From contig JBMOEL010000118.1 in assembly GCA_049314715.1 (NCBI GenBank), forward strand, positions 1 to 5,279: a DNA stretch of 5,279 nucleotides. The letters run 5' to 3'. Below are positions 1 to 4,969 of this stretch, one piece after another. The first letter of the stretch is position 1. Each line of letters starts with the position of its first letter. A program made the translations under genes and the position numbers. The notes under the pieces were generated by a model, which did no database searches, was not told where the DNA came from, and saw nothing but the letters and a program-made list of their open reading frames with translations. The DNA comes from JAFLDD01 sp049314715. Its GTDB lineage: Bacteria > Pseudomonadota > Alphaproteobacteria > Rickettsiales > UBA3002.

Positions 1-1
1 T

Positions 2-1576
2 TACTTCGGCGCGAAAACGGGACGTGACGGTATCCATGGCGCGACCATGTCATCGGCGGAATTCAACGAAGATACGGAAGAGATGCGCCCGACGGTGCAG
101 GTTGGTGACCCCTTTGCCGAGAAGCTGCTGATTGAGGCATGCCTTGAGCTGATGCAGACGGATGCGATTGTCTCGATTCAAGACATGGGTGCGGCGGGTT
201 TGACCTGCTCCAGCCTTGAGATGGCGAGCAAGGGTGATTTGGGCATTGAGCTGAATTTGAACGATGTGCCGATGCGCGAAGAGGGCATGACGCCATACGA
301 AATCATGCTCAGTGAATCACAAGAGCGTATGTTGATGGTGGTCAAGCCAGACAAGGTGCATGTTGCCGAAGCGATTTTCAAGAAATGGGAAATTTCGTAT
401 GGCACGATTGGGGTGCTGACTGATACGGGCCGCATGGTGCTGAAAATGGACGGGCAGACTGTATGCGATATTCCCGTAGCGCCCCTGTCGGACGCTGCGC
501 CAGTCTATGATAGACCTTATGTGATGACGCCGCAGCGCCCAGCACTTGGCGAGGTGAAAGCACCAGCGGATGTTGGACAGGCATTAGCGCAATTGATGGC
601 GTGCCCTGATATCGCCAGCAAGCGTTGGATCTGGCAGCAATATGACCATATGGTGATGAATGATACGATTGCGCGCCCTGGTGGGGATGCGGCAATTGTG
701 CGTGTGCACGGCACGAAAAAAGCGATTGCAATTACGACGGATTGCACGCCGCGTTATGTCTATGCAGACCCGTATGAAGGTGGCAAACAAGTGATTGCCG
801 AGACGTGGCGGAATTTGACCGCAGTGGGTGCCGAGCCGCTGGCGATTACGGATTGTTTGAATTTTGGAAACCCACAAAAGCCTGAAATCATGGGGCAGAT
901 TGTGGGCAGTATTCAAGGTATGGCAGAAGCGTGCCGCGCGCTTTCTTACCCTGTCGTTTCGGGCAACGTGTCGCTTTATAATGAAACCAACGGGCAGGGC
1001 GTATTGCCTACGCCTGCGATTGGTGGTGTTGGCTTGCTGAAAGATGCAAGCAAGCGCGTTGGTAGCGCCTTCCAAACGGTTGGTGATGCGATATTGCTGA
1101 TTGGTGAAACGAAAGGCCATATGGGCTCCACGCTCTATTTGCGCGAGATTTTAGGCAGTGAAGAAGGCCCACCACCGCCAGTAGATTTAGCGCAAGAAAA
1201 ACGTATCGGTGATTTTGTGCGTGGCTTGATTCACGTGAATTTGCTTACCGCATGTCACGATGTGTCGGATGGTGGATTGCTGGTGGCAATTGCGGAAATG
1301 TGTTTGCCCAATAAGATTGGTGCGCAACTCAGATTCCCCGCCAACCTGCCTGCGCATGTGTATGGATTCGCTGAAGATCAAGCGCGCTATGTGGTTGCCG
1401 TGAATGCTGAGAAAAAAGATGCATTACTACTCAAGCTCAATCAGGCAAAAATTCCGTTTACGGATTTGGGTCAGACCATTGCGGATTTACTGATTGTGGA
1501 AGATGTATTGCGTGCGCCCGTGCAGTATTTGCATGATGTGAACGAGACGTGGCTGCCTGGTTACATGGCGGCATAG
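2..1576 (+). CDS. purL: Phosphoribosylformylglycinamidine synthase, PurL subunit (5'-truncated by window edge)
   Basis: Synthetase subunit of FGAM synthase: it converts FGAR, ATP and ammonia (supplied by PurQ) to FGAM in cytosolic de novo purine synthesis. The frame is open from base 2 and ends at TAG 1574-1576, giving 524 residues. The family's small form is about 720-740 residues, so roughly 200 N-terminal residues, including the first catalytic region, lie outside the window. The ATG at 47 is internal: the codons before it read TGRDGIHGAT, the conserved GRDG-type motif. Other PurL hallmarks are QDMGAAGL (about 179-202), the SESQERM stretch (about 311-331), TDCLNFGNP (about 857-883), SGNVSLYNE (about 959-985) and ACHDVSDGG (about 1250-1276). 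These cover the first AIRS-like C-terminal domain and the second AIRS-like N/C pair. The frame is continuous, with no sign of decay. Oddly, purL is on the strand opposite purQ and purS, whose products are its complex partners. Its promoter is not in view. Confidence 0.97.
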   Translation, partial: YFGAKTGRDGIHGATMSSAEFNEDTEEMRPTVQVGDPFAEKLLIEACLELMQTDAIVSIQDMGAAGLTCSSLEMASKGDLGIELNLNDVPMREEGMTPYEIMLSESQERMLMVVKPDKVHVAEAIFKKWEISYGTIGVLTDTGRMVLKMDGQTVCDIPVAPLSDAAPVYDRPYVMTPQRPALGEVKAPADVGQALAQLMACPDIASKRWIWQQYDHMVMNDTIARPGGDAAIVRVHGTKKAIAITTDCTPRYVYADPYEGGKQVIAETWRNLTAVGAEPLAITDCLNFGNPQKPEIMGQIVGSIQGMAEACRALSYPVVSGNVSLYNETNGQGVLPTPAIGGVGLLKDASKRVGSAFQTVGDAILLIGETKGHMGSTLYLREILGSEEGPPPPVDLAQEKRIGDFVRGLIHVNLLTACHDVSDGGLLVAIAEMCLPNKIGAQLRFPANLPAHVYGFAEDQARYVVAVNAEKKDALLLKLNQAKIPFTDLGQTIADLLIVEDVLRAPVQYLHDVNETWLPGYMAA

Positions 1577-1578
1577 TC

Positions 1579-1660
1579 GTGAAGGGTGAATGGTGAAGGG
1601 TGGATTGACCGATATTATCCTCACCGACCTCCAATTCACCATCCACTATTCACTTTTCAC
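1579..1660. repeat. Imperfect 29-bp inverted repeat made of GTGAAxx heptamers
   Basis: The left arm (1579-1607) reads as four heptamers, GTGAAGG, GTGAATG, GTGAAGG and GTGGATT, plus G. The reverse complement of the right arm (1632-1660) reads GTGAAAA, GTGAATA, GTGGATG, GTGAATT, plus G. The arms agree at 23 of 29 positions. Four of the six differences become G-U wobble pairs in a plus-strand transcript, so a purL mRNA could fold almost the whole length around a 24-nt loop. It starts 2 nt after the purL stop and ends 7 nt before the stop of the convergent gene, so it may mark or protect both 3' ends. No T-run follows on either strand, so it is not a classic intrinsic terminator. Confidence 0.8.
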
Positions 1661-1667
1661 ATTTACG

Positions 1668-2258
1668 TTAGTGAATCGTGCGTTCGGCTGCTTCTAGGCG
1701 GCTGGTGACCGCGTCTTCGGCGTGTGAATCACGTGGTTTCTCGACCTTTATACGCGGGCCTTCTTCGAGAATTTTTTGTACGTGACGTGGCGCAGTCAGT
1801 GGCTGTGGTTCATGTGCTAAATGCTGCGAAATAACCTGTTCTATCTGGCGCTCACGACCTTCCACTTGCATCAGCTTAGCATCGAGATAATCATTTTGTT
1901 TTTGCTGTTTGGCTGCGGCAACTGCTTGGTCGCCACCTGATAAAAAATTGCCAATCGCGGTAAGTACCGTGTTGAGTACGATGACTGGAATCGGATTGAA
2001 AACGGCGAAAATATTTGCACCAATCGTGGGTAGGGTAGTCGCGCCAGCAGAGATACCAGTTGTAAAAAGAAAAGAGCCAAAACCATATGCGAGTTGTGCG
2101 GCGGCAGGCCCTGCAAAAAAACCAAATGCGTAGATGCCGCCGAACAATACGCAAGCAGCTAGCGCGCCTAGCATTAATCCTTGCGGAATGCCCTTGATTG
2201 CGCCGCCGATAGCGCCGCGCCAATAGATAGCGTCACGTTCCTGTTTGGTTAATTCCAT
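1668..2258 (-). CDS. Unrecognised membrane protein with N-terminal glycine zipper and polar C-terminal tail
   Basis: I do not recognise this 196-residue protein. After a short charged N-terminus, residues 15-31 form a glycine zipper: G15, G19, G23, G27 and G31 are exactly four apart. Hydrophobic stretches at about 27-49, 52-72 and 76-106 predict two to three membrane segments, with prolines P77, P89 and P91 in the last. From about residue 110 the protein turns polar and helical (AAAKQQKQ, then a charged, Glu/Gln-rich stretch to about 150, coiled-coil-like), ending in a charged, probably disordered tail. There is no signal-peptide cleavage site or known catalytic motif. The start is ATG 2258; the frame is closed just upstream by a TAA, so no longer form exists. 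The ribosome binding site is weak (AATGGG directly before ATG). The gene converges on purL and diverges from bolA, separating two genes that are commonly neighbours. It is probably real, given its coherent membrane and tail design; the function is unknown. Confidence 0.8.
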   Translation of the reverse strand: MELTKQERDAIYWRGAIGGAIKGIPQGLMLGALAACVLFGGIYAFGFFAGPAAAQLAYGFGSFLFTTGISAGATTLPTIGANIFAVFNPIPVIVLNTVLTAIGNFLSGGDQAVAAAKQQKQNDYLDAKLMQVEGRERQIEQVISQHLAHEPQPLTAPRHVQKILEEGPRIKVEKPRDSHAEDAVTSRLEAAERTIH

Positions 2259-2365
2259 CCCATTATTTTAGACTTATGGGTTTTTTTTAGTGTGAAGATT
2301 GTGTGAAAATGCTTGCCATGGGGACAATTTAAGTTACTAAAAATCAATAAGATAGGAAAAGCCAA
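2259..2365. promoter_or_regulatory. Divergent intergenic region, candidate promoters for bolA and the membrane gene
   Basis: This AT-rich 107-bp gap separates two divergent starts and must hold at least one promoter unless bolA is read from further upstream. For the minus-strand gene a candidate is TTGTCC and CACAAT 18 bp apart, each matching the consensus at four of six positions. For bolA, TTGCCA (2313-2318) followed by TACTAA (2335-2340) at 16 bp is a weaker pair. A T8 run lies at 2281-2288. These are by-eye matches only. Confidence 0.3.
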
Positions 2366-2596
2366 ATGCCCATGAGCGGTGACGAGATTACCAAGCGTAT
2401 CCAAGCAGCTATTCCCGATGCGCAGATTACGCTCGAAGATTTAGCAGGCGATAACGACCATTGGAAAGTGACGGTGGTAAGCGCAGCATTTGCAGGTAAG
2501 TCACGCGTTGCACAGCACCAGATGGTCTATGCGGCTTTCGGAAAAGAGATGGGGACGACGTTGCACGCATTGGCGGTGGAGACAAAGGTGTCTTAG
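2366..2596 (+). CDS. BolA/IbaG-family protein (histidine-type, monothiol glutaredoxin partner)
   Basis: Small 76-residue protein of the BolA family, which binds [2Fe-2S] clusters together with monothiol glutaredoxins and acts in iron-sulfur trafficking or iron sensing. It shows the family core: DLAGDNDHW (residues 25-33), AFAGKSRVAQHQMVY (41-55, with R47 and H51) and the invariant histidine in LHALAVET (H67). The loop carries His32 and no Cys, which fits the BolA_H/IbaG-like class rather than the BolA_C class. Length is normal for the short, IbaG-like members. ATG 2366 is preferred because AGGAAA at about 2354-2359 is well spaced; ATG 2372 (two residues shorter) would be about 13 nt away. In many alphaproteobacteria a bolA gene follows purL, often with grxD next. 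Here it is still downstream of purL on the same strand, but an opposing gene is interposed and no grxD follows in the window. E. coli bolA and ibaG are both possible symbols, so none is assigned. Confidence 0.93.
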   Translation: MPMSGDEITKRIQAAIPDAQITLEDLAGDNDHWKVTVVSAAFAGKSRVAQHQMVYAAFGKEMGTTLHALAVETKVS

Positions 2597-2598
2597 TC

Positions 2599-2671
2599 GT
2601 CATCGCGAGGAGCATTAGCGACGTGGCGATCCATCTTTAAGCTGGATTGCTTCGCTAACGCTCGCAATGAC
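2599..2671. repeat. Interspersed palindromic repeat, GTCATCGCGAG...CTCGCAATGAC type
   Basis: The two arms (about 2599-2633 and 2643-2671) are inverted copies with small indels: outer GTCATCGCGAG pairs with CTCGCAATGAC, then TTAGCGA with TCGCTAA, and inner GATCCA with TGGATT, around a 9-nt loop. It belongs to the class of short GTCATTGCGAG...AATGAC palindromes scattered through intergenic regions of many proteobacteria, including Rickettsia relatives. It begins 2 nt after the bolA stop, so it would form a hairpin at the end of the bolA mRNA. It has no T-run of its own. Confidence 0.85.
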
Positions 2672-2683
2672 AAGAGTATAATC

Positions 2684-2713
2684 AAAAAAAATCGGCCTTT
2701 TTTAAGGGCCGAT
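2684..2713 (-). terminator. Rho-independent terminator of the small minus-strand gene
   Basis: Read on the minus strand, a perfect 7-bp GC-rich stem (ATCGGCC, 2713-2707, with GGCCGAT, 2697-2691) closes a 9-nt loop and is followed at once by seven further T residues (2690-2684). This is a textbook intrinsic terminator. It lies 30 nt past the stop of the 63-residue gene. The plus strand has no T-run after the stem, so it should act on the minus strand only. Confidence 0.85.
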
Positions 2714-2743
2714 GAGTGTATGGCAAACCACGTATGAAACTGT

Positions 2744-2935
2744 TTAAGCGAATCGACCGATACCAGCATCCTTGAGCGCTTGTTGTATAGGTGACATCGC
2801 AATATGTGTTAATCCTTCGGCTGCACGATCAGCTACGCGTGCCAATATACCCGCATCTGGCTTTAGCAAATCTGTCAATTGCTGAGCGCCAATATCTATA
2901 AGTCTATTTAAGTCTTCTTGCGATATGCCGCCCAT
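2744..2935 (-). CDS. Unrecognised 63-residue soluble helical protein
   Basis: I do not recognise this product. The 63 residues look wholly helical: SQEDLNRLIDIGAQQLTDLL (about 5-24), a second helix over GILARVADRAAEGLTHIA and a third over SPIQQALKDAG, ending GRFA. It has no cysteine, signal peptide or membrane segment. ATG 2935 is chosen because AAAGGA (about 2942-2947) sits 6 nt upstream. The frame stays open to an in-frame ATG-like start near 2998, but the extra 21 residues lack such a site and overlap the candidate promoter. The gene has its own intrinsic terminator (2684-2713) and a GATAAT-containing candidate promoter 32 bp upstream, so it looks like a self-contained transcription unit. 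It sits between bolA and purQ, at the presumed rearrangement junction. A real small gene seems likely; its function cannot be inferred. Confidence 0.68.
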   Translation of the reverse strand: MGGISQEDLNRLIDIGAQQLTDLLKPDAGILARVADRAAEGLTHIAMSPIQQALKDAGIGRFA

Positions 2936-2966
2936 TCTCAATCCTTTTAAGTTTTGCCGATGCGGT

Positions 2967-2995
2967 ATTATCTCCGCGTCCTTCAAGCAGAATAA
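2967..2995 (-). promoter_or_regulatory. Candidate sigma-70-type promoter for the 63-residue gene
   Basis: On the minus strand GATAAT (2972-2967) matches the -10 consensus at five of six positions. It is preceded at 17 bp by TTATTC (2995-2990), a poor -35 match. The implied mRNA start is about 25 nt before ATG 2935, leaving room for the AAAGGA ribosome binding site. The -10 and spacing are good, the -35 weak. Confidence 0.38.
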
Positions 2996-3004
2996 CAAAA
3001 GAGA

Positions 3005-3025
3005 GTTAACGGAAGGTTAATTAAC
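3005..3025. promoter_or_regulatory. Paired palindromes GTTAAC and GTTAATTAAC, possible operator
   Basis: Two perfect palindromes, GTTAAC (3005-3010) and GTTAATTAAC (3016-3025), share the same half-sites with centres 13 bp apart. They lie just upstream of the candidate -35 of the 63-residue gene. The position would suit a regulator, but AT-rich palindromes arise easily by chance. Confidence 0.22.
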
Positions 3026-3055
3026 GCGAGGATTTTAGGGGGATTTTATCGAATC

Positions 3056-3141
3056 GTCACCCCCGCGAAGGCGGGGGTCTATGCCATGCTTCTTGGACGT
3101 CGTGCCCGATAAGCATGGATTCCCGCCTACGCGGGAATGAC
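3056..3141. repeat. Interspersed double-hairpin palindromic repeat, GTCACCCCCGCG...CGCGGGAATGAC type
   Basis: The outer ends GTCA and TGAC are complementary, and the element holds three nested inverted pairs. A left hairpin has an 8-bp stem 3059-3066/3071-3078 with loop GAAG. A right hairpin has an 8-bp stem 3119-3126/3131-3138 with loop CTAC. A central pair joins CCATGCTT (3084-3091) to AAGCATGG (3111-3118). It matches the widespread proteobacterial class GTCATTCCCGCG...GGCGGGAATCCATG. It ends 6 nt after the purQ stop on the minus strand, so it would form hairpins at the 3' end of the purCSQ mRNA. There is no T-run, so it is not a simple terminator. Confidence 0.88.
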
Positions 3142-3147
3142 AAGGAA

Positions 3148-3840
3148 TCAAGCGGCGAATTTTTTGAGGATGCTTTCAAACACAATCCGCCCGTCCGTGC
3201 CGCCAAGCTCTGGGTCGGCGTGGCGCTCGGGGTGGGGCATGAGGCCCAGCACGTTTTTCTTCTCGTTGGTAATACCCGCGATATTTTCAACCGCACCGTT
3301 AGGATTACCCTCGTCGCTTGGTTTGCCGCTTGCATCGACGTAACGCAGGGCGACTTGGCCATTATCATTGAGGCGCTTTAGAGTGTCCGCATCCGCGAAG
3401 TAATTACCTTCGGCATGCGCCACAGGGAAATTCACCACCTGACCTTTTTTATAGCCCGACAAGAATGCAGAATCATTCGCCTCCACACGCAAGTTCGTAT
3501 TGTGGCAGTTGAATTTGAGATGGCGATTGCGCATGAGTGTACCCGCAACCAAACCCGTTTCGCAGAGCACTTGAAAGCCGTTGCAGATGCCAATGACATG
3601 GCCGCCTTTATTGGCATAAGCAATTACTTCGCGCATGATGGGTGAGCGTGCCGCCATGGCGCCGCAACGCAGATAGTCACCATAGGAGAAGCCGCCTGGG
3701 AGGACGATGACATCCAACCCGTCGGGCAGGGAAGAATCACCGTGCCAGACGTAAGATGGGTTGAGCCCAACATCACGCAAGGTGGTGAAGGCATCGCGAT
3801 CGCAGTTGGAACCAGGGAATACGACAACGGCGGATTTCAT
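3148..3840 (-). CDS. purQ: Phosphoribosylformylglycinamidine synthase, glutamine amidotransferase subunit PurQ
   Basis: Class I glutamine amidotransferase that hydrolyses glutamine and passes ammonia to PurL in FGAM synthesis. The 230-residue protein has normal length. It carries the N-terminal VVVFPGSNCDRD motif (residues 5-16), the LPGGFSYGDYLR oxyanion-region motif (47-58), the nucleophile elbow GICNGFQ with catalytic Cys86, and LMPHPERH with catalytic His203 and Glu205. The full triad is therefore present. The start ATG at 3840 overlaps the purS TAA by one base (TAATG), which implies translational coupling. It is the last gene of the minus-strand purC-purS-purQ unit. Its usual neighbour purL is not next in line but lies on the other strand about 1.6 kb away. 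A palindromic repeat follows 6 nt after the stop. Confidence 0.98.
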   Translation of the reverse strand: MKSAVVVFPGSNCDRDAFTTLRDVGLNPSYVWHGDSSLPDGLDVIVLPGGFSYGDYLRCGAMAARSPIMREVIAYANKGGHVIGICNGFQVLCETGLVAGTLMRNRHLKFNCHNTNLRVEANDSAFLSGYKKGQVVNFPVAHAEGNYFADADTLKRLNDNGQVALRYVDASGKPSDEGNPNGAVENIAGITNEKKNVLGLMPHPERHADPELGGTDGRIVFESILKKFAA

Positions 3841-4082
3841 TACTCAGCAATCTCTACAGCGTATTTTTCAACCACGGTATTGGCGAGTAGTTTCTCGCAC
3901 ATCTGATTCACGGTTTCTTGCGCGGATTTTTTATCAGCGCCTTGCAAATCCACTTCAATGTATTTGCCAACACGTACACCTGAAACGCCTGAGAATCCGA
4001 GATGATCGAGGGCGGTTTCAATCGCTTTTCCTTGGGGGTCGAGTACGCCGTTTTTCAGCGTCACATGTACTTTGGCTTTCAT
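3840..4082 (-). CDS. purS: Phosphoribosylformylglycinamidine synthase, PurS subunit
   Basis: Small 80-residue subunit that bridges PurL and PurQ; in characterised complexes a PurS dimer joins one PurL and one PurQ. It has no catalytic residues. Typical features visible are the N-terminal strand KAKVHVTLKNGVLDPQGKAI (residues 2-21), the GFSGVSGVRVGKYIEVDL segment (29-46) and a helix with VNQMCEKLLANTVVEKY (58-74). Length is normal for the family. ATG 4082 is supported by a strong AAGGAG ribosome binding site. It overlaps purQ by one base downstream. Upstream, purC is separated by 86 nt that hold a palindromic repeat abutting the ribosome binding site. This is a clear call from sequence and context. 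Confidence 0.97.
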   Translation of the reverse strand: MKAKVHVTLKNGVLDPQGKAIETALDHLGFSGVSGVRVGKYIEVDLQGADKKSAQETVNQMCEKLLANTVVEKYAVEIAE

Positions 4083-4085
4083 TTT

Positions 4086-4093
4086 CTCTCCTT
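4086..4093 (-). promoter_or_regulatory. Strong purS ribosome binding site abutting a palindromic repeat
   Basis: On the minus strand AAGGAGAG lies directly before ATG 4082, the AAGGAG core being 5 nt away. Its first base touches the terminal GTCA/TGAC of the repeat at 4094-4157, so the repeat's folding could affect access of ribosomes to purS or protect this end of a processed mRNA. Confidence 0.75.
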
Positions 4094-4157
4094 GTCACCC
4101 CGACCTTCAGCGTCGGGGTCTTAAGATACCGTTGTCGCTTACGCGAAACGGTATGAC
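4094..4157. repeat. Interspersed double-hairpin palindromic repeat inside the purC-purS spacer
   Basis: It is bounded by GTCA (4094-4097) and TGAC (4154-4157). A first hairpin pairs ACCCCGAC (4097-4104) with GTCGGGGT (4112-4119) around a 7-nt loop. A second pairs ATACCGTT (4126-4133) with AACGGTAT (4147-4154) and continues, past one bulged G, with TCGC (4135-4138) and GCGA (4143-4146), loop TTAC: 12 pairs in all. It fills most of the 86-nt gap between purC and purS and would be transcribed in the operon mRNA. It starts 11 nt after the purC stop. The sequence differs from the repeats at 2599 and 3056, but the GTCA/TGAC ends are the same. Confidence 0.82.
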
Positions 4158-4168
4158 AGTTTGGGCCG

Positions 4169-4969
4169 TCATTTCTTTTTTGGTTTAGCAGCGGCTTTAG
4201 TTTTGGCTTTCGCTTTGCCCGCGAACACGTTGCTTTCAACAACGCTACCTGTTGGTAGAACGCCTAAGCGGCGCGCTACTTCGCGGTAGGCTTCCTCGGT
4301 TTTACCCAAGTCGCGGCGGAAGCGGTCTTTGTCCATTTTATCGTTGGTCGTGATGTCCCACAAACGGCATGTGTCGGGCGAGATTTCGTCGGCCAGCATG
4401 ACTTGCACCATTTCACCATCATAGAAGCGCCCGAATTCGAGCTTGAGGTCGATGAGGCGAATGCCAACGCCATAGAATAAACCGCTGACAAAATCATTCA
4501 CGCGCAGTGCGTAGTGGCGGACTTCGTCGACTTCCTCTGGCTCGGCGAGGCCGAACGCATAGACATGATCTTCGGCAATGAAGGGATCACCCAAGCGGTC
4601 GTCCTTCAAGCAGAACTCAATGAGTGGTGAGCCCAGCGGCTCGCCTTCAATGGCGCCGAAACGCTCGGCAAACGAGCCCGCCGCATAGTTGCGCACAATG
4701 ATTTCAAGCGGGATAATATCGACCGCGCGCACCAGTTGTTCGCGCATATTCATGCCGCGAATAAAGTGGGTTGGAATGCCCATTTCATTGAGGCGCGACA
4801 TGAGGAATTCGGAAATTTTATTATTGATGACGCCCTTGCCCTCAATCGTGCCTTTTTTCTTGTTATTAAACGCGGTGGCGTCGTCTTTGAAATGTTGAAT
4901 GAGTGTGCCTGGCTCTGGCCCCTCAAAGAGTTTTTTAGCCTTGCCTTCGTAGATGGGTTGTTTGCTCAT
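4169..4969 (-). CDS. purC: Phosphoribosylaminoimidazole-succinocarboxamide synthase (SAICAR synthetase)
   Basis: Cytosolic ligase joining CAIR and aspartate with ATP to make SAICAR. The 266-residue protein opens with the typical YEGKAKKLFEG (residues 7-17). It contains family signature one, IIPLEIIVRNYAAGS (85-99), and signature two, LIDLKLEFG (172-180), followed by LADEISPDTCRLWD (192-205). ATG 4969 is chosen because family homology begins here. A GTG at 5032 would add 21 residues of no likeness to PurC, and neither start has a strong ribosome binding site. The last 17 residues (250-266) form a lysine/alanine tail with eight lysines, beyond the usual end of about 250 residues. The gene leads the minus-strand purC-purS-purQ unit and diverges from the zeta gene across 84 nt, a conserved alphaproteobacterial arrangement. 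Confidence 0.97.
   Translation of the reverse strand: MSKQPIYEGKAKKLFEGPEPGTLIQHFKDDATAFNNKKKGTIEGKGVINNKISEFLMSRLNEMGIPTHFIRGMNMREQLVRAVDIIPLEIIVRNYAAGSFAERFGAIEGEPLGSPLIEFCLKDDRLGDPFIAEDHVYAFGLAEPEEVDEVRHYALRVNDFVSGLFYGVGIRLIDLKLEFGRFYDGEMVQVMLADEISPDTCRLWDITTNDKMDKDRFRRDLGKTEEAYREVARRLGVLPTGSVVESNVFAGKAKAKTKAAAKPKKK

Noticed and set aside
584..1120. Long 178-codon frame antisense to purL
   Set aside because: It lies wholly within the conserved purL coding sequence, and its composition (many Arg, His, Asn) is typical of an antisense shadow.
1..1576. purL as a complete gene starting at ATG 47
   Set aside because: The codons before 47 encode the conserved GRDG motif in the same frame, and the family is about 200 residues longer, so the start is outside the window.
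2593..2802. Minus-strand reading frame of 69 codons overlapping the end of bolA and the 63-residue gene
   Set aside because: Its C-terminal half (LRALAKQSS...RHVANAPRDDD) is the translation of the palindromic repeat at 2599-2671, a well-known source of spurious proteins, and it runs through the terminator.
3057..3368. Minus-strand reading frame ending in SFPRRRES...
   Set aside because: It is a shadow of purQ running into the 3056-3141 repeat; SFPRRRES is the usual false translation of this repeat class.
2599..4157. Possible CRISPR array from several repeats in one region
   Set aside because: The repeats are of different sequence, palindromic, far apart and separated by genes, with no regular spacers.
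4018..4242. Minus-strand frame bridging the ends of purC and purS
   Set aside because: It reads through the palindromic repeat at 4094-4157 and overlaps two certain genes in other frames, with no ribosome binding site or family likeness.
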